Below, in pieces: positions 35,020 to 43,719 of a DNA stretch of 64,000 bases. The stretch covers positions 1 to 64,000 of the forward strand of contig NZ_JAAKDE010000023.1 of assembly GCF_013664685.1 (NCBI RefSeq). The letters are read 5' to 3'. Numbering within the stretch: position 1 is the stretch's first letter; the number at the start of each line of letters is the position of its first letter. The notes under the pieces were generated by a model. The model was not told where the DNA came from. It saw only the letters and a list, made by a program, of their open reading frames with translations, and searched no databases. A program made the position numbers and the translations under genes. Source of the DNA: Capillibacterium thermochitinicola (GTDB lineage Bacteria; Bacillota; UBA4882; UBA10575).

Positions 35020-36804
35020 ATGCCCTTTGACGCTTTTTCGATTGCGCATTTAACCAAAGAATTAAATGAACACTTGAGGAACGGCCGGATCGACAAAATT
35101 TATCAACCCGATAAAGAAACGGTGATCATTGAAGTTTTCCATCCTTTTCCCCGGCGTGAACTCCAGCTTTTAATCTCGGCCCACCCTCAGTTTTACCGCG
35201 CCCACCTGGTTACAGAGAAGCCGGAGAATCCCCTCCGCCCTCCGGCCTTTTGTATGCTGCTACGCAAATATTTGCAAGGGGGGCGGATTATCCGGCTGGA
35301 GCAACCTACATGGGAACGGATTATCCGCCTGCAAATTGAAGTCTACGACCCGGAAGCCGGTTTAACGACGTTTTCGTTGGTCTTTGAAGCGATGGGCCCC
35401 AACAGCAATCTTATTTTAGTTAACGGAGAGGGAATCATCGTTGATGCGCTGCGGCGGCTTGCCGAAACAACCCAGCGGGAGCGGGAGATCCTTCCCGGCA
35501 AACCTTACTTGCCGCCGGCGACACCCGGGCGTTACCATCCGGCCAACCTCACCCGGGCGGAGTGGGAAAGGATCTTTCAGTTTTCATCCGGCGAACAAGC
35601 GATCGGAACGGTCCTGGCGAAAGAGATCTTCGGACTTTCCCGCCCGCTCCTAGAAGAGACTATGCAGCGGGCGGGCGTGACCACGACCATGGCCGTGGCC
35701 GAAGCCACCACCGATTTGCTGCGGCGCCTATATGACGAGGTTATCGCCTGGCACCGGCGGATTGCGAAAGAGCCGGTCTGTTTTCTTTATCTTGATCCCT
35801 CCGGCTCACCCCTGGACTTCTTCCCATACCAACCTCTTCATCTCCCCGCGGAAAGGTTAGAACCAATCGCGGATGTCAACAGCGCCATCGTCGCCACCCT
35901 GCACCGGCGCAACCAGGAGGCAGTCTACCAACAAAAACGGGCCGAGCTTAAAAGCATAATTAAAAAGGCGATCCAAAAAGCCGCCAAAAAACGCGCCCGG
36001 CAACAGGCCGAGCTGACCAGTGCGGCCGATGCCGAAACCTACCGGTTGTACGGAGAGTTGATCGCCGCCCATCTACACGAAATTAAACGGGGCCAAACCG
36101 AACTGGTCGCCCCGAACTATTACCATCCGCAAGCCGCGGAAGTGACCATTCCCCTCGATCCGGTTTTGAGTCCCGTCGCCAACTCCCAGCTATATTACAA
36201 AAAATACAACAAGGCCAAAAAAGGGCTGGAAAAGATCCGCGCCCAACTGGAGCGGACCGAAGTGGAACTGGAATACTATGCTTCACTGGAAAGTGCCCTG
36301 GAAAACTCCCTTTCTTTCGCCGATCTGTTAGAAATTGAGGCGGAAATGACCGAAGCCGGTCTTCTTAAAGCTAAAAACCAACCTAAACAACAGACCAACA
36401 CTCCGGTGAAAAACCGGCCTTCCCTTTTCCGGGCGGCTGACGGTTGGGAGATCCTGGTCGGCCGCAATAACAAACAAAACGACCAACTGACCATGAAAAC
36501 CGCCGCCCCCCATGACCTTTGGCTGCACACCCAAAAGATCCCCGGCAGCCATGTGATCATCCGCACCCAAGGGAAGCCGGTTCCGCCCGACGTTTTACTG
36601 GCCGCTGCCAACCTGGCCGTTTATTACAGTAAAGCCCGCGGGTCCAGCAAAGTCCCAGTTGACTACACCGAAAGACGACACCTGCGCAAACCCACCGGTG
36701 CTCCTCCCGGGTTTGTGGTTTATAACCGTTACCAAACCCTGATTATTGAGCCGGATCCCGAAATCTTGGCCCGGTTGGGGGCCATAGACCCTTCCGTCCA
36801 ATAA
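35020..36804 (+). CDS. rqcH: RqcH (NFACT-domain ribosome-quality-control factor)
   Basis: A 594-residue protein with NFACT-N (about 1-190), a coiled-coil middle (about 280-430) and NFACT-R (about 450-570: DGWEILVGRNNKQNDQLT, HDLWLHTQKIPGSHVII, YYSKARGSSKVPVDYT). In B. subtilis RqcH binds stalled 50S-nascent-chain complexes and directs alanine tailing. Older annotation calls it fibronectin-binding protein. The DR pair known to be important in RqcH reads ER here (PTWERIIRL), a conservative change. Start at the ATG at 35020 behind GGAGG; the frame stays open upstream only as a shadow of the ATPase gene. Confidence 0.94.
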   Translation: MPFDAFSIAHLTKELNEHLRNGRIDKIYQPDKETVIIEVFHPFPRRELQLLISAHPQFYRAHLVTEKPENPLRPPAFCMLLRKYLQGGRIIRLEQPTWERIIRLQIEVYDPEAGLTTFSLVFEAMGPNSNLILVNGEGIIVDALRRLAETTQREREILPGKPYLPPATPGRYHPANLTRAEWERIFQFSSGEQAIGTVLAKEIFGLSRPLLEETMQRAGVTTTMAVAEATTDLLRRLYDEVIAWHRRIAKEPVCFLYLDPSGSPLDFFPYQPLHLPAERLEPIADVNSAIVATLHRRNQEAVYQQKRAELKSIIKKAIQKAAKKRARQQAELTSAADAETYRLYGELIAAHLHEIKRGQTELVAPNYYHPQAAEVTIPLDPVLSPVANSQLYYKKYNKAKKGLEKIRAQLERTEVELEYYASLESALENSLSFADLLEIEAEMTEAGLLKAKNQPKQQTNTPVKNRPSLFRAADGWEILVGRNNKQNDQLTMKTAAPHDLWLHTQKIPGSHVIIRTQGKPVPPDVLLAAANLAVYYSKARGSSKVPVDYTERRHLRKPTGAPPGFVVYNRYQTLIIEPDPEILARLGAIDPSVQ

Positions 36805-36908
36805 AACCGCCGGGCGGAGACCTAGCTCTCCTGGATTCTTCCGACCGTTATTTAAGGTTGATTAAGTCTTTAGGCTCTACTTTCAGCACGGTAAAGCGCA
36901 TCCCAAAC

Positions 36909-39170
36909 TTACTCCGCCTTCAGATAATAGTCGGTCACATAGAAGTGATCGGCACCCGTTTTGCCCCCAAGCGCAAAGATGGCAATCTGAGTAACGGTTT
37001 TCAGATCAAAAGCAAAGTCGGACAGGGGGATCGTAATCTCCTGCCACCCGGTCGCCGCCAGGTCCAAACCGTAGTCGATCAAGCTAAACTCATGCTCGGC
37101 ACCGGCAAATTTCATTTTAATGTCGGCGAAGGTATTCCCGGCACTGACGGCCAGTTTTAACTCGATAGTGTCATAGGTTGAGAGATCGGCCGGGAAGGCG
37201 GCCGGTGGTGCCGCCGGACTATAGACATCCCCCATGAAAGCCATTACCGATCCCCAACCGCCGGAGGCCGTCACTTGCCAGCAGTTCTTGCCCGCAAAAG
37301 TAACGTTCTGTTTTATGGTATAGGGTGTGCCCCACGGGTCCAACGCAATATCGCCGTCATGGGCATTATGATTACTGCCATATACCACATCGACGAGGGA
37401 CGGATTATCGGCAATGAAGTAGTATTCGGGATCCTGGTCCCCAGTCACTTGGATTACCACCGGCGCCTCCGGCGTCCCCTGCGGCCCGCTTACCGGTTGT
37501 TTCCAGGCGCGTTCATACGCACAGTCCCATTCTTCAAGGCCGTCGATGCTTCGCGGGTCCCGGTCTTCATATACCCGGATGTAATCGATCTCCAGGCGCT
37601 GCGGGAAAGTTGTGGTTTCATCGGGATAACCCGGCCAATTCCCCCCGACCGCCAGGTTGATGATGAAGAAGTGGGGTTCATCAAACACCCAGTCATTGGC
37701 CCCGATTTCATACTTGTTCGCCACATGGTACAGTTGGTCATCGACATAAAATTCGATTTCGTCGGTATCCCACTCGATCGCAAAGACGTGGAAATCTTCG
37801 TGGAAGTTCCCCGCTTCCAGCGTATACCCGGAGCCGACCCCCGGTCCGGCCGAGATCGGCCCGTGCACGGTCCCGTAGACGGTGTCCGGTTGGTGTCCCA
37901 GATATTCCATGATATCGATCTCGCCGCAGCTTGGCCAGCCTTTGGTATCAATGTTGCTTCCCAACATCCAGAAAGCCGGCCAGATCCCCCGTCCAATGGG
38001 AAGTTTCGCCCGAATTTCCACGCGCCCGTAGGTGATCTCAAACTTGTCTTTGGTAATCATCCTGGTGGAAGTATAGTCAAAAGTACCGTACTGGTCGGTT
38101 CTCTTCTCTTTTCTGGCCTCAATGACCAGTTTCCCATCTTCGATAAAGGCATTTTCGCCATCGGTATAATACTGAAGTTCATTGTTCCCCCAGCCGGGAA
38201 TGCCGTTGTAGTGGCCGTTGCCAATCTCAAAGCGCCAAATCCGGCGGTCAATCTCTTCCCCGTCAAACTCTTCGCTCCAGACCAGCACCCAATCTTCCAC
38301 CTGATCTTCGTCGGCTTCGGTTAAAGTACCTGGTTGCGGCATACTTGCCTGGTCGGCTTCAGCGATCTTGATCAGCTTGACATTGTCAAAGTAATAGGTA
38401 TCATTGTTCAACATCCAGATTTCGATGCGGGTATATTCATTCGTCGGGGAATGCATGGTAAATTCCTTGCTATAGGTCTGCATGGTCGTCGTTAAGGCGA
38501 AACGCCCTTCGTTTTCACTCAGATATTTGCGCCAGCCGACATCGGCGCCCCCGCCAATCGCAAAACATATCGTGCTACCCTCCTTCTCGCTTCTGGCGTC
38601 AAAGGTCACCCGGTAGGTGGCGCCTTTTTCAATGACCACCGGGGCGTTTAAAAGCTGGACATTATAGGAGCCCGCACCGGTCGCGATCACCGCTTTCCCC
38701 TCGCCGTTTTCGATGTAAACTTCACCGGTTGCGGTCTTCGCATTCAACGCCAGTTGCCAGGTGCCGTTCGTGTCCAGCACCCCGGCGCCGGCATTGGTAA
38801 ACGGGATGAAATCTTTACTAAAATCGCCGTTTAGGATCAGATTCTCCGGCACCAAAACAACCGGCAGCGTCGTGTTCCCGGTCAACGCGATTTTATTGGT
38901 CCAAGTTGCAAAGCCAAAATCGGCAACCTGTACCGTATAATCGCCTGCTCCCAATTTAAACTGAACGATACTGCCGTGGCTTTGGGCAACCACCCTGTCC
39001 CCTTCAATTACAGTTACCTCGGCGGTGATGGGATTGCCCTCCGTCTCTTCGGTCACCTCGACAATTAACTGGTAGGTTTCGGCCGCTAGTACCTTTCCGG
39101 CCACCATTAAACCGATCATGAAAACAACAACCATCAAAGAAAGGAAAACCCGTTTCTTCGGATTATACAT
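36909..39170 (-). CDS. Secreted GH16 endo-beta-1,3-glucanase (laminarinase type), copy A
   Basis: About 753 residues. A signal peptide (LMVAGKVLAAE cut region near residue 30) is followed by a small beta domain (30-105) and a CBM4/9-like module (about 111-270, NLILNGDFSKDF). The GH16 catalytic domain (about 290-535) has the active-site motif GEIDIMEYLG near residue 415, both glutamates and the aspartate intact. A C-terminal beta-sandwich (about 570-753) is probably another carbohydrate-binding module. It should cut laminarin or mixed-linkage beta-glucan outside the cell. Start at the ATG at 39170 with AAAGGAGG. It closely resembles copy B just upstream. A LacI-type operator-like site lies 124 bases before the start. 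Confidence 0.93.
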   Translation of the reverse strand: MYNPKKRVFLSLMVVVFMIGLMVAGKVLAAETYQLIVEVTEETEGNPITAEVTVIEGDRVVAQSHGSIVQFKLGAGDYTVQVADFGFATWTNKIALTGNTTLPVVLVPENLILNGDFSKDFIPFTNAGAGVLDTNGTWQLALNAKTATGEVYIENGEGKAVIATGAGSYNVQLLNAPVVIEKGATYRVTFDARSEKEGSTICFAIGGGADVGWRKYLSENEGRFALTTTMQTYSKEFTMHSPTNEYTRIEIWMLNNDTYYFDNVKLIKIAEADQASMPQPGTLTEADEDQVEDWVLVWSEEFDGEEIDRRIWRFEIGNGHYNGIPGWGNNELQYYTDGENAFIEDGKLVIEARKEKRTDQYGTFDYTSTRMITKDKFEITYGRVEIRAKLPIGRGIWPAFWMLGSNIDTKGWPSCGEIDIMEYLGHQPDTVYGTVHGPISAGPGVGSGYTLEAGNFHEDFHVFAIEWDTDEIEFYVDDQLYHVANKYEIGANDWVFDEPHFFIINLAVGGNWPGYPDETTTFPQRLEIDYIRVYEDRDPRSIDGLEEWDCAYERAWKQPVSGPQGTPEAPVVIQVTGDQDPEYYFIADNPSLVDVVYGSNHNAHDGDIALDPWGTPYTIKQNVTFAGKNCWQVTASGGWGSVMAFMGDVYSPAAPPAAFPADLSTYDTIELKLAVSAGNTFADIKMKFAGAEHEFSLIDYGLDLAATGWQEITIPLSDFAFDLKTVTQIAIFALGGKTGADHFYVTDYYLKAE

Positions 39171-39238
39171 GGATAGACCTCCTTTAAACACTATTTTCCT
39201 CCCCTTTAATCTGGGTTAACTTTAACGTACGCCGAAAC

Positions 39239-39258
39239 AGCCACCCCCTTGCTTGTCC
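39239..39258 (-). promoter_or_regulatory. Leader element shared by the two GH16 genes (copy A)
   Basis: On the minus strand GGACAAGCAAGGGGGTGGCT, nearly identical to the element at 42061-42080 upstream of copy B. It lies between the operator-like site and the start codon in both genes (69 and 82 bases before the start), so it is probably in or near the 5' untranslated region. The 39171-39688 gap holds no convincing gene. Confidence 0.45.
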
Positions 39259-39293
39259 CTTCTTTTTCCCTGAAAGCCAAAGTGAGTGCTTGC

Positions 39294-39307
39294 CGAAAAC
39301 GGTTTCG
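39294..39307. promoter_or_regulatory. LacI-family-type operator, copy 1
   Basis: CGAAAACGGTTTCG, a near-palindrome centred on CG as in LacI-family and CcpA sites. It is one of four copies, all upstream of the GH16 genes. No LacI-type gene is in the window. Confidence 0.65.
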
Positions 39308-39580
39308 AATGGCGATAAAGTAATTGGGAAATATTTAATGCCAGGCCGCGCTTCTTCCATAATACCATTTTTCGGCATCCAGGAGGCATTTCCTTGTCCC
39401 CTTCCTGTTTTACATGGATTTTTCCCGTGCGGTCCGTCGGCAAATAATGAAACGGGGCCAACCAGACAGGTCGCCCCGGACGAATTATTGCTGCAAGCAA
39501 CCTAAGACAAGATTTGGCATGAGCTTTGGCGGTACGCCCGGAAAATTTTCGGCTGCATGGAAGGATTCGTTCCCAGAAAA

Positions 39581-39614
39581 GGACGGTGTCCGCCCGGCGG
39601 GGCGGACACCGTCC
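39581..39614. terminator. Strong bidirectional terminator after GH16 copy B
   Basis: GGACGGTGTCCGCCC and its exact complement form a 15-base-pair stem with a four-base loop, with TTTCTTT on one side and TTTTCTGGG when read on the other strand. It ends the copy B transcript and insulates copy A, so the two GH16 genes are separate transcription units. Confidence 0.85.
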
Positions 39615-39688
39615 TTTCTTTGGATCCCGTCCTTTACAGTCCAGGTTAAGCTGGTACTTTAATTGCAAAAACGCACGGACCGATCTTA

Positions 39689-41671
39689 CTAGATCTTGAG
39701 GAGATAATAGTCGGTTACATAATACTTATCGACACCTACTTGTCCAAAGGTAGAGAACAGCCCGATTTGGGTAACTTCACTTAAGTCATATTCACCGGTT
39801 GTAGATTCAAAGGCCGACAGAGGAATCGAAATAGACTGCCATTCGCCCTGGACAGCCGGATCAAAGCCGTAATCCTTTAGGCTAATTTCAGGCTCAAGAT
39901 GTCCTTTCCCTTGAGGCAGGGCCAATTTAATTTTTATATCGTTAAATGTACTTCCTTCACTGACGGCCACTTCCAACTTGATGTAGTCATAGGTTGAAAG
40001 GTCTGCCGGAAAATCGGCCGGTGGCGCACCTGTACTATAAACATCACCCATCAAAGCCAGTGCTGATCCCATCACCTCTGGACTCCAGCCCCCTGCTGCG
40101 GTAACTTCCCAGCAATTTTTTCCGGCATAAAATGCGTCGATTTTATAAGGAGCCCATGTTCCCCACGTGTCCAAAGTAATATCCCCATCTTTTGAGTTAG
40201 GATCCCAACCGTATATGACATCAATAAGTGTTGGATCGTCGGCCATAAAGTAGTATTCCGGATCTTTGTCGCCGGTTACGCGATCCACTTCCGGTTCAGT
40301 TTTCCACCATCTTTCATAATCGCAGTCCCACTCCTCGAGGCCATCGATACTGTCCGGATTTACGTCTTCATATACCCTGATGTAATCAATCTCCATTCTC
40401 TGCGGGAAAACTGTGGTTTCATCCGGATAACCCGGCCAGTTGCCGCCAACCGCCAGGTTGATGATGAAGAAATGGGGATGATCAAATACCCAGTCGCTTA
40501 AACCAATTTCGTACTTGTTTACCACGTGGTAAAGCTGGTCATCAACATAGAATTCGATCTCATCGGGATCCCATTCCATCGCAAAGACGTGGAATTCCTC
40601 GTGGAAATTCCCAGTTTCCAGCCTATACCCGGAGCTGACTCCCATTTCTCGCGATACCGGCCCATGCACGGTTCCATACACGGTGTCCGGTTGATGCCCC
40701 AGATATTCCATAATATCAATTTCGCCGCACTTTGGCCAGCCTACGGTACCGATGTCGTTACCCAGCATCCAGAAGGCAGGCCAGATCCCTTTTCCGATCG
40801 GAAGCCGCGCGCGAATTTCAACACGGCCATATTTGATCTCGAATTTACCTTCCGTCGTCATTCTGGTGGAGGTATATTGATAAGTACCATACTGATCGGT
40901 TCTTACTTCTTCTCTTGCTTCAATAACCAGTTTGCCATCTTCAATGGATACATTTTCGCCATCGGTATAATACTGAAGCTCGTTGTTACCCCAACCGGGA
41001 ATCCCTTTGTCGTGTCCGTTCCCGACTTCAAAGTTCCAGATGCTGCGTTCAATCTCGGGACCGTCAAACTCGTCGCTCCACACTAACTGCCAGTCTTCAA
41101 CTTTATCTTCGTCAGCTTCGGTTAAAGTACCCGGTTGTGGCAAGCTAGCAAAGTCGGTTTCGGCGATCTTGATCAGCTTGACATTGTCAAAATAATAAGT
41201 ATCGTTGTTTATGAGCCAAATTTCAACACGGGCGTTGTCATTGCTATCAACTTCCACGATAAAATCTTCAGTGTAATTCTTCATCTCCGTAGTTAAATTA
41301 AAGCTCGCATTGAAATATTTACGCCAACCAACGTCCTCGCCGCCGCCAACGATAAACGCAATTTGGCTTCCCGCTGTTTCGCTTCTGGCGTCAAAGGAAA
41401 CCCGGTAAGTTGCACCTTTCTCAACGGCGACCGGCGCGTACAAAAGCTGCACATTCCATCCTTCACCGCCCGCACCGGCCGTGACTGCAACGACCCCGAT
41501 GCCATTTTCAGCATAAGCATTGCCGGCTGCCTCTGCTACATTCAAGGCCAATTGCCAGGTCCCGTTTGTATCCCATACGCTTGCCCCGTCAGTTGTCGAA
41601 GACAAGAAATTTTTGCTGAAATCCCCATTTGCAACCTGGTTTTTGGGTTGTAAAACAACAGACAGCGTCAT
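39689..41671 (-). CDS. GH16 endo-beta-1,3-glucanase copy B, main body (frameshifted 5' end)
   Basis: Same architecture as copy A: CBM4/9-like module (QVANGDFSKNF), GH16 domain with intact GEIDIMEYLG, and a C-terminal beta-sandwich. The frame is open upstream of 41671 to about 41755 (LKKGTYTVKVNDPGFETWS), matching copy A's KLGAGDYTVQVADFGFATWT. The start given here (MTLSVVL) is therefore only an internal Met. A missing base at 41749-41755 separates it from the lipoprotein signal peptide. If repaired, it encodes a cell-surface lipoprotein beta-glucanase of about 765 residues. Confidence 0.88.
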   Translation of the reverse strand: MTLSVVLQPKNQVANGDFSKNFLSSTTDGASVWDTNGTWQLALNVAEAAGNAYAENGIGVVAVTAGAGGEGWNVQLLYAPVAVEKGATYRVSFDARSETAGSQIAFIVGGGEDVGWRKYFNASFNLTTEMKNYTEDFIVEVDSNDNARVEIWLINNDTYYFDNVKLIKIAETDFASLPQPGTLTEADEDKVEDWQLVWSDEFDGPEIERSIWNFEVGNGHDKGIPGWGNNELQYYTDGENVSIEDGKLVIEAREEVRTDQYGTYQYTSTRMTTEGKFEIKYGRVEIRARLPIGKGIWPAFWMLGNDIGTVGWPKCGEIDIMEYLGHQPDTVYGTVHGPVSREMGVSSGYRLETGNFHEEFHVFAMEWDPDEIEFYVDDQLYHVVNKYEIGLSDWVFDHPHFFIINLAVGGNWPGYPDETTVFPQRMEIDYIRVYEDVNPDSIDGLEEWDCDYERWWKTEPEVDRVTGDKDPEYYFMADDPTLIDVIYGWDPNSKDGDITLDTWGTWAPYKIDAFYAGKNCWEVTAAGGWSPEVMGSALALMGDVYSTGAPPADFPADLSTYDYIKLEVAVSEGSTFNDIKIKLALPQGKGHLEPEISLKDYGFDPAVQGEWQSISIPLSAFESTTGEYDLSEVTQIGLFSTFGQVGVDKYYVTDYYLLKI

Positions 41672-41748
41672 GTTCTTGCTGATTGATACTTTTTGCGACC
41701 AGGTTTCAAAACCGGGATCATTAACCTTTACGGTATATGTCCCCTTTT

Positions 41749-41979
41749 TTAATTAAACTGGGCTGCATTGCCAGTTTTTTGGGCGACTTTTGCGCCTTTT
41801 TCGGATAAAACTATGATATCGCCATAGATGGGATTGCCTTCCGTTGCCTCCGTCACATTGACTGTTAATTGATATGTAGCAGTTTTTTTGCCATTTCCAC
41901 TTTTAAAACAACCCGATAAAACGACGATGAAGGTAATAAGCAACAAAGTAAATAAAACTAGTTTCTTACGTTTAAACAT
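41749..41979 (-). CDS. Lipoprotein signal peptide fragment of GH16 copy B
   Basis: The 76-residue frame starts with a lipoprotein signal (MFKRKKLVLFT ... VVLSGCFKSG, lipobox LSGC near residue 23), then TYQLTVNVTEATEGNPI, the same small domain as in copy A (TYQLIVEVTEETEGNPI). It stops at a TAA made by AATTAAAAAAGGGG; AATTTAAAAAAGGGG would restore the frame through to the main body. A good AGGAGG precedes the ATG. It is the true 5' end of copy B, not an independent gene. Confidence 0.8.
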   Translation of the reverse strand: MFKRKKLVLFTLLLITFIVVLSGCFKSGNGKKTATYQLTVNVTEATEGNPIYGDIIVLSEKGAKVAQKTGNAAQFN

Positions 41980-42060
41980 AACAGAACCTCCTTTTCCTCT
42001 TAAAAACTCGAGTTCCTCCGTATTGCACGTTATTGAATGCTATTACCCATTGTTGAACTT

Positions 42061-42080
42061 AGCCACCCCCTTCTTTGTCC
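42061..42080 (-). promoter_or_regulatory. Leader element shared by the two GH16 genes (copy B)
   Basis: On the minus strand GGACAAAGAAGGGGGTGGCT, differing at two positions from the element at 39239-39258. It lies 82 bases before the copy B start and 29 bases from operator-like copy 2. Confidence 0.45.
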
Positions 42081-42108
42081 AACAATTAAAAGTAAGCAAT
42101 TCAGATAT

Positions 42109-42122
42109 CGAAAACGGTTTCG
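42109..42122. promoter_or_regulatory. LacI-family-type operator, copy 2
   Basis: CGAAAACGGTTTCG, followed by GTTTTCG, so the outer arms CGAAAAC / GTTTTCG also form an inverted repeat with a 7-base spacer. Confidence 0.65.
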
Positions 42123-42308
42123 GTTTTCGGCGAAAAGAACCGAAATAATTGCGTTTAATCCCGGTCTACATTTGATGGTTGTCCTTTTTTATGCCGATAG
42201 CTCACCTTTCGCGAAATGGACAACAATTCAAACCAAATAAACTATTATCTATTTCATATATATAAACTAGAGATATCGATTAGAATCTCAATTATAATAT
42301 TTTAATTA

Positions 42309-42322
42309 CGAAATCGGTTTCG
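42309..42322. promoter_or_regulatory. LacI-family-type operator, copy 3
   Basis: CGAAATCGGTTTCG, one base different from the other copies and closer to a perfect palindrome. It is 200 bases from copy 2, a spacing that could allow looping. Confidence 0.6.
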
Positions 42323-42420
42323 GTCTTTGGTATAATAAATTTAAAAATAAAAACCCAAGCTTCCTTTCTTATATCTATCAGCAGGCGCCAAGATTATCCT
42401 CCCTATGACGATTTAAAAAT

Positions 42421-42434
42421 CGAAAACGGTTTCG
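42421..42434. promoter_or_regulatory. LacI-family-type operator, copy 4
   Basis: CGAAAACGGTTTCG, followed by GTTTTCC; 112 bases from copy 3 (start to start). It sits between copy B's regulatory region and the dctP-like gene's terminator. Confidence 0.6.
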
Positions 42435-42583
42435 GTTTTCCTGTTAAAAAATCGGTAAAATATTTGATACCAATTTGTTCTTTTTACGAAAGTAGCATTC
42501 GACATTAATATGATATTTCCTTTTTCTTAAAGCAAAAATTTTTGGGCCGACACTTTTTATGGACCCTCCAAGAACACAAAAAA

Positions 42584-42603
42584 CCCTTTCCATTTGGAAA
42601 GGG
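42584..42603. terminator. Bidirectional terminator after the dctP-like gene
   Basis: CCCTTTCC-ATTT-GGAAAGGG, with six A before it on the plus strand (T6 on the minus strand) and CTTTTAT after it. It lies 30 bases past the dctP-like stop codon. Confidence 0.85.
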
Positions 42604-42633
42604 CTTTTATCCGCTGGGTACATTTTTATGTCA

Positions 42634-43701
42634 CTATTCTTTCTCCTTTTCCCGGCTTTGCCTGATCCTTTCGAGCTCCGCTTCTAATTGCGTTTGGTAT
42701 TCCAAATAAGTAGCTTTCACTTCCGGCCAGATCTCTTTCAAACCGTAGGCATTAAAAGTTTCTTCCTGGAAAGCAACCAACTTTTGGTAGTTGGTTTTTT
42801 TCTCCGGGAGGGTTAGTTCGGTAATTCTTACCCCGTATTTCTCCGTTAATTCCCGGGCGGTTTCCCGGTTCTGCCAAATCAGTTCATCACTACCATAGGC
42901 AACGGCTTCCCGGGCACACTCCCGGACGATTTCCCGGTAAGCCATGGGGATCCTTTGCCAGGCTCTCTTACTTAACATGAGGATTTGGACAGGAAAGTAA
43001 TGCTCGCTTTGGAGGATAAAACGGGCGGTATCATAAACCCGCATCTTTTTGTAGTCAATGAAATTGGTTTCGACCGCATCCACCATCCCCACCTGCAAAC
43101 CGATTTTAAATTCGGAATAAGCCAGGGTCACCGGGGTAATGCCCATAATCTCCCAGGTTCGGCGGTGCGTTGGCAGAAGCAACGTACGAAAACGGAGCCC
43201 GCGACTCTGGGACAAACTGGTTAAGGCTCGGTTACTGACGATATTGACGGGTCCGTCGGTGATATACCCTAAAACATAATCGCCCCGCTTTTCCAGGGCT
43301 CTTCCCTTCAAAACCTCTCCCAAAGTCCCCGCCATAACTGTTTTCAAATGGTCGGTGGAGAAAAAGAGAAAAGGCAGTTCCAGCACGGTAAATTCCGGTA
43401 CATACTCGGCATATTTAAAGGCGGAAACAGTAATGATGTCGACCGTTCCCCGTTGCAGTCCTTTGACCAGTTCCTGGTCACTGCCTAAAACACCATCCAA
43501 GCAAATTACGACATTGATATAACCTTTGGTCCGTTCTTGAACCAGTCTTTGAAATTCGGTTAACACCACCGCCCCTACTTCACCGGCGGCGTTGGCAGTG
43601 GCGGCCGTCAGTTGCAAACTGTAATTTTCCGTGCGCCCGGGTACGGCTAATACCACAAACAACATGAGGAGCAATAGGAAACCAGTTATTTTTCGGCGCA
43701 T
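42634..43701 (-). CDS. DctP-type TRAP transporter substrate-binding protein (orphan)
   Basis: A 355-residue secreted binding protein. Signal peptide (FLLLLMLFVVLAVPGRTE) and the TRAP-SBP body: GVLGSDQELVKGLQRGTVDI, ELPFLFFS, GYITDGPVNIVSN, LRFRTLL, GLQVGMVDAVETN. These proteins deliver carboxylic acids or sugars to a DctQM membrane pair. No DctQ or DctM is nearby, so it is an orphan here. Start at the ATG at 43701 (AGGAAGG upstream). It follows the lipoprotein peptidase by about 18 bases, in one operon closed by a terminator. Confidence 0.88.
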   Translation of the reverse strand: MRRKITGFLLLLMLFVVLAVPGRTENYSLQLTAATANAAGEVGAVVLTEFQRLVQERTKGYINVVICLDGVLGSDQELVKGLQRGTVDIITVSAFKYAEYVPEFTVLELPFLFFSTDHLKTVMAGTLGEVLKGRALEKRGDYVLGYITDGPVNIVSNRALTSLSQSRGLRFRTLLLPTHRRTWEIMGITPVTLAYSEFKIGLQVGMVDAVETNFIDYKKMRVYDTARFILQSEHYFPVQILMLSKRAWQRIPMAYREIVRECAREAVAYGSDELIWQNRETARELTEKYGVRITELTLPEKKTNYQKLVAFQEETFNAYGLKEIWPEVKATYLEYQTQLEAELERIRQSREKEKE

Positions 43702-43719
43702 CGTCCTTCCTCCCATTGT

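Larger units (their letters stand above)
41980..42583. other. AT-rich regulatory gap upstream of GH16 copy B
   Basis: About 600 bases without a supported gene. It contains three operator-like copies (42109, 42309, 42421), the shared leader element (42061-42080) and several TATAAT-like stretches, none with a clear -35 partner. It is more AT-rich than the rest of the window. Confidence 0.5.

Noticed and set aside
37275-38324. A 349-codon open frame antisense to GH16 copy A
   Set aside because: It mirrors the GC-rich third positions of the real GH16 gene, has no ribosome site and no recognisable domain.
39184-39668. Two open frames on the minus strand in the gap between the GH16 genes
   Set aside because: They overlap the leader, operator-like site and terminator of the GH16 genes, have no good ribosome site and no domain-like sequence.
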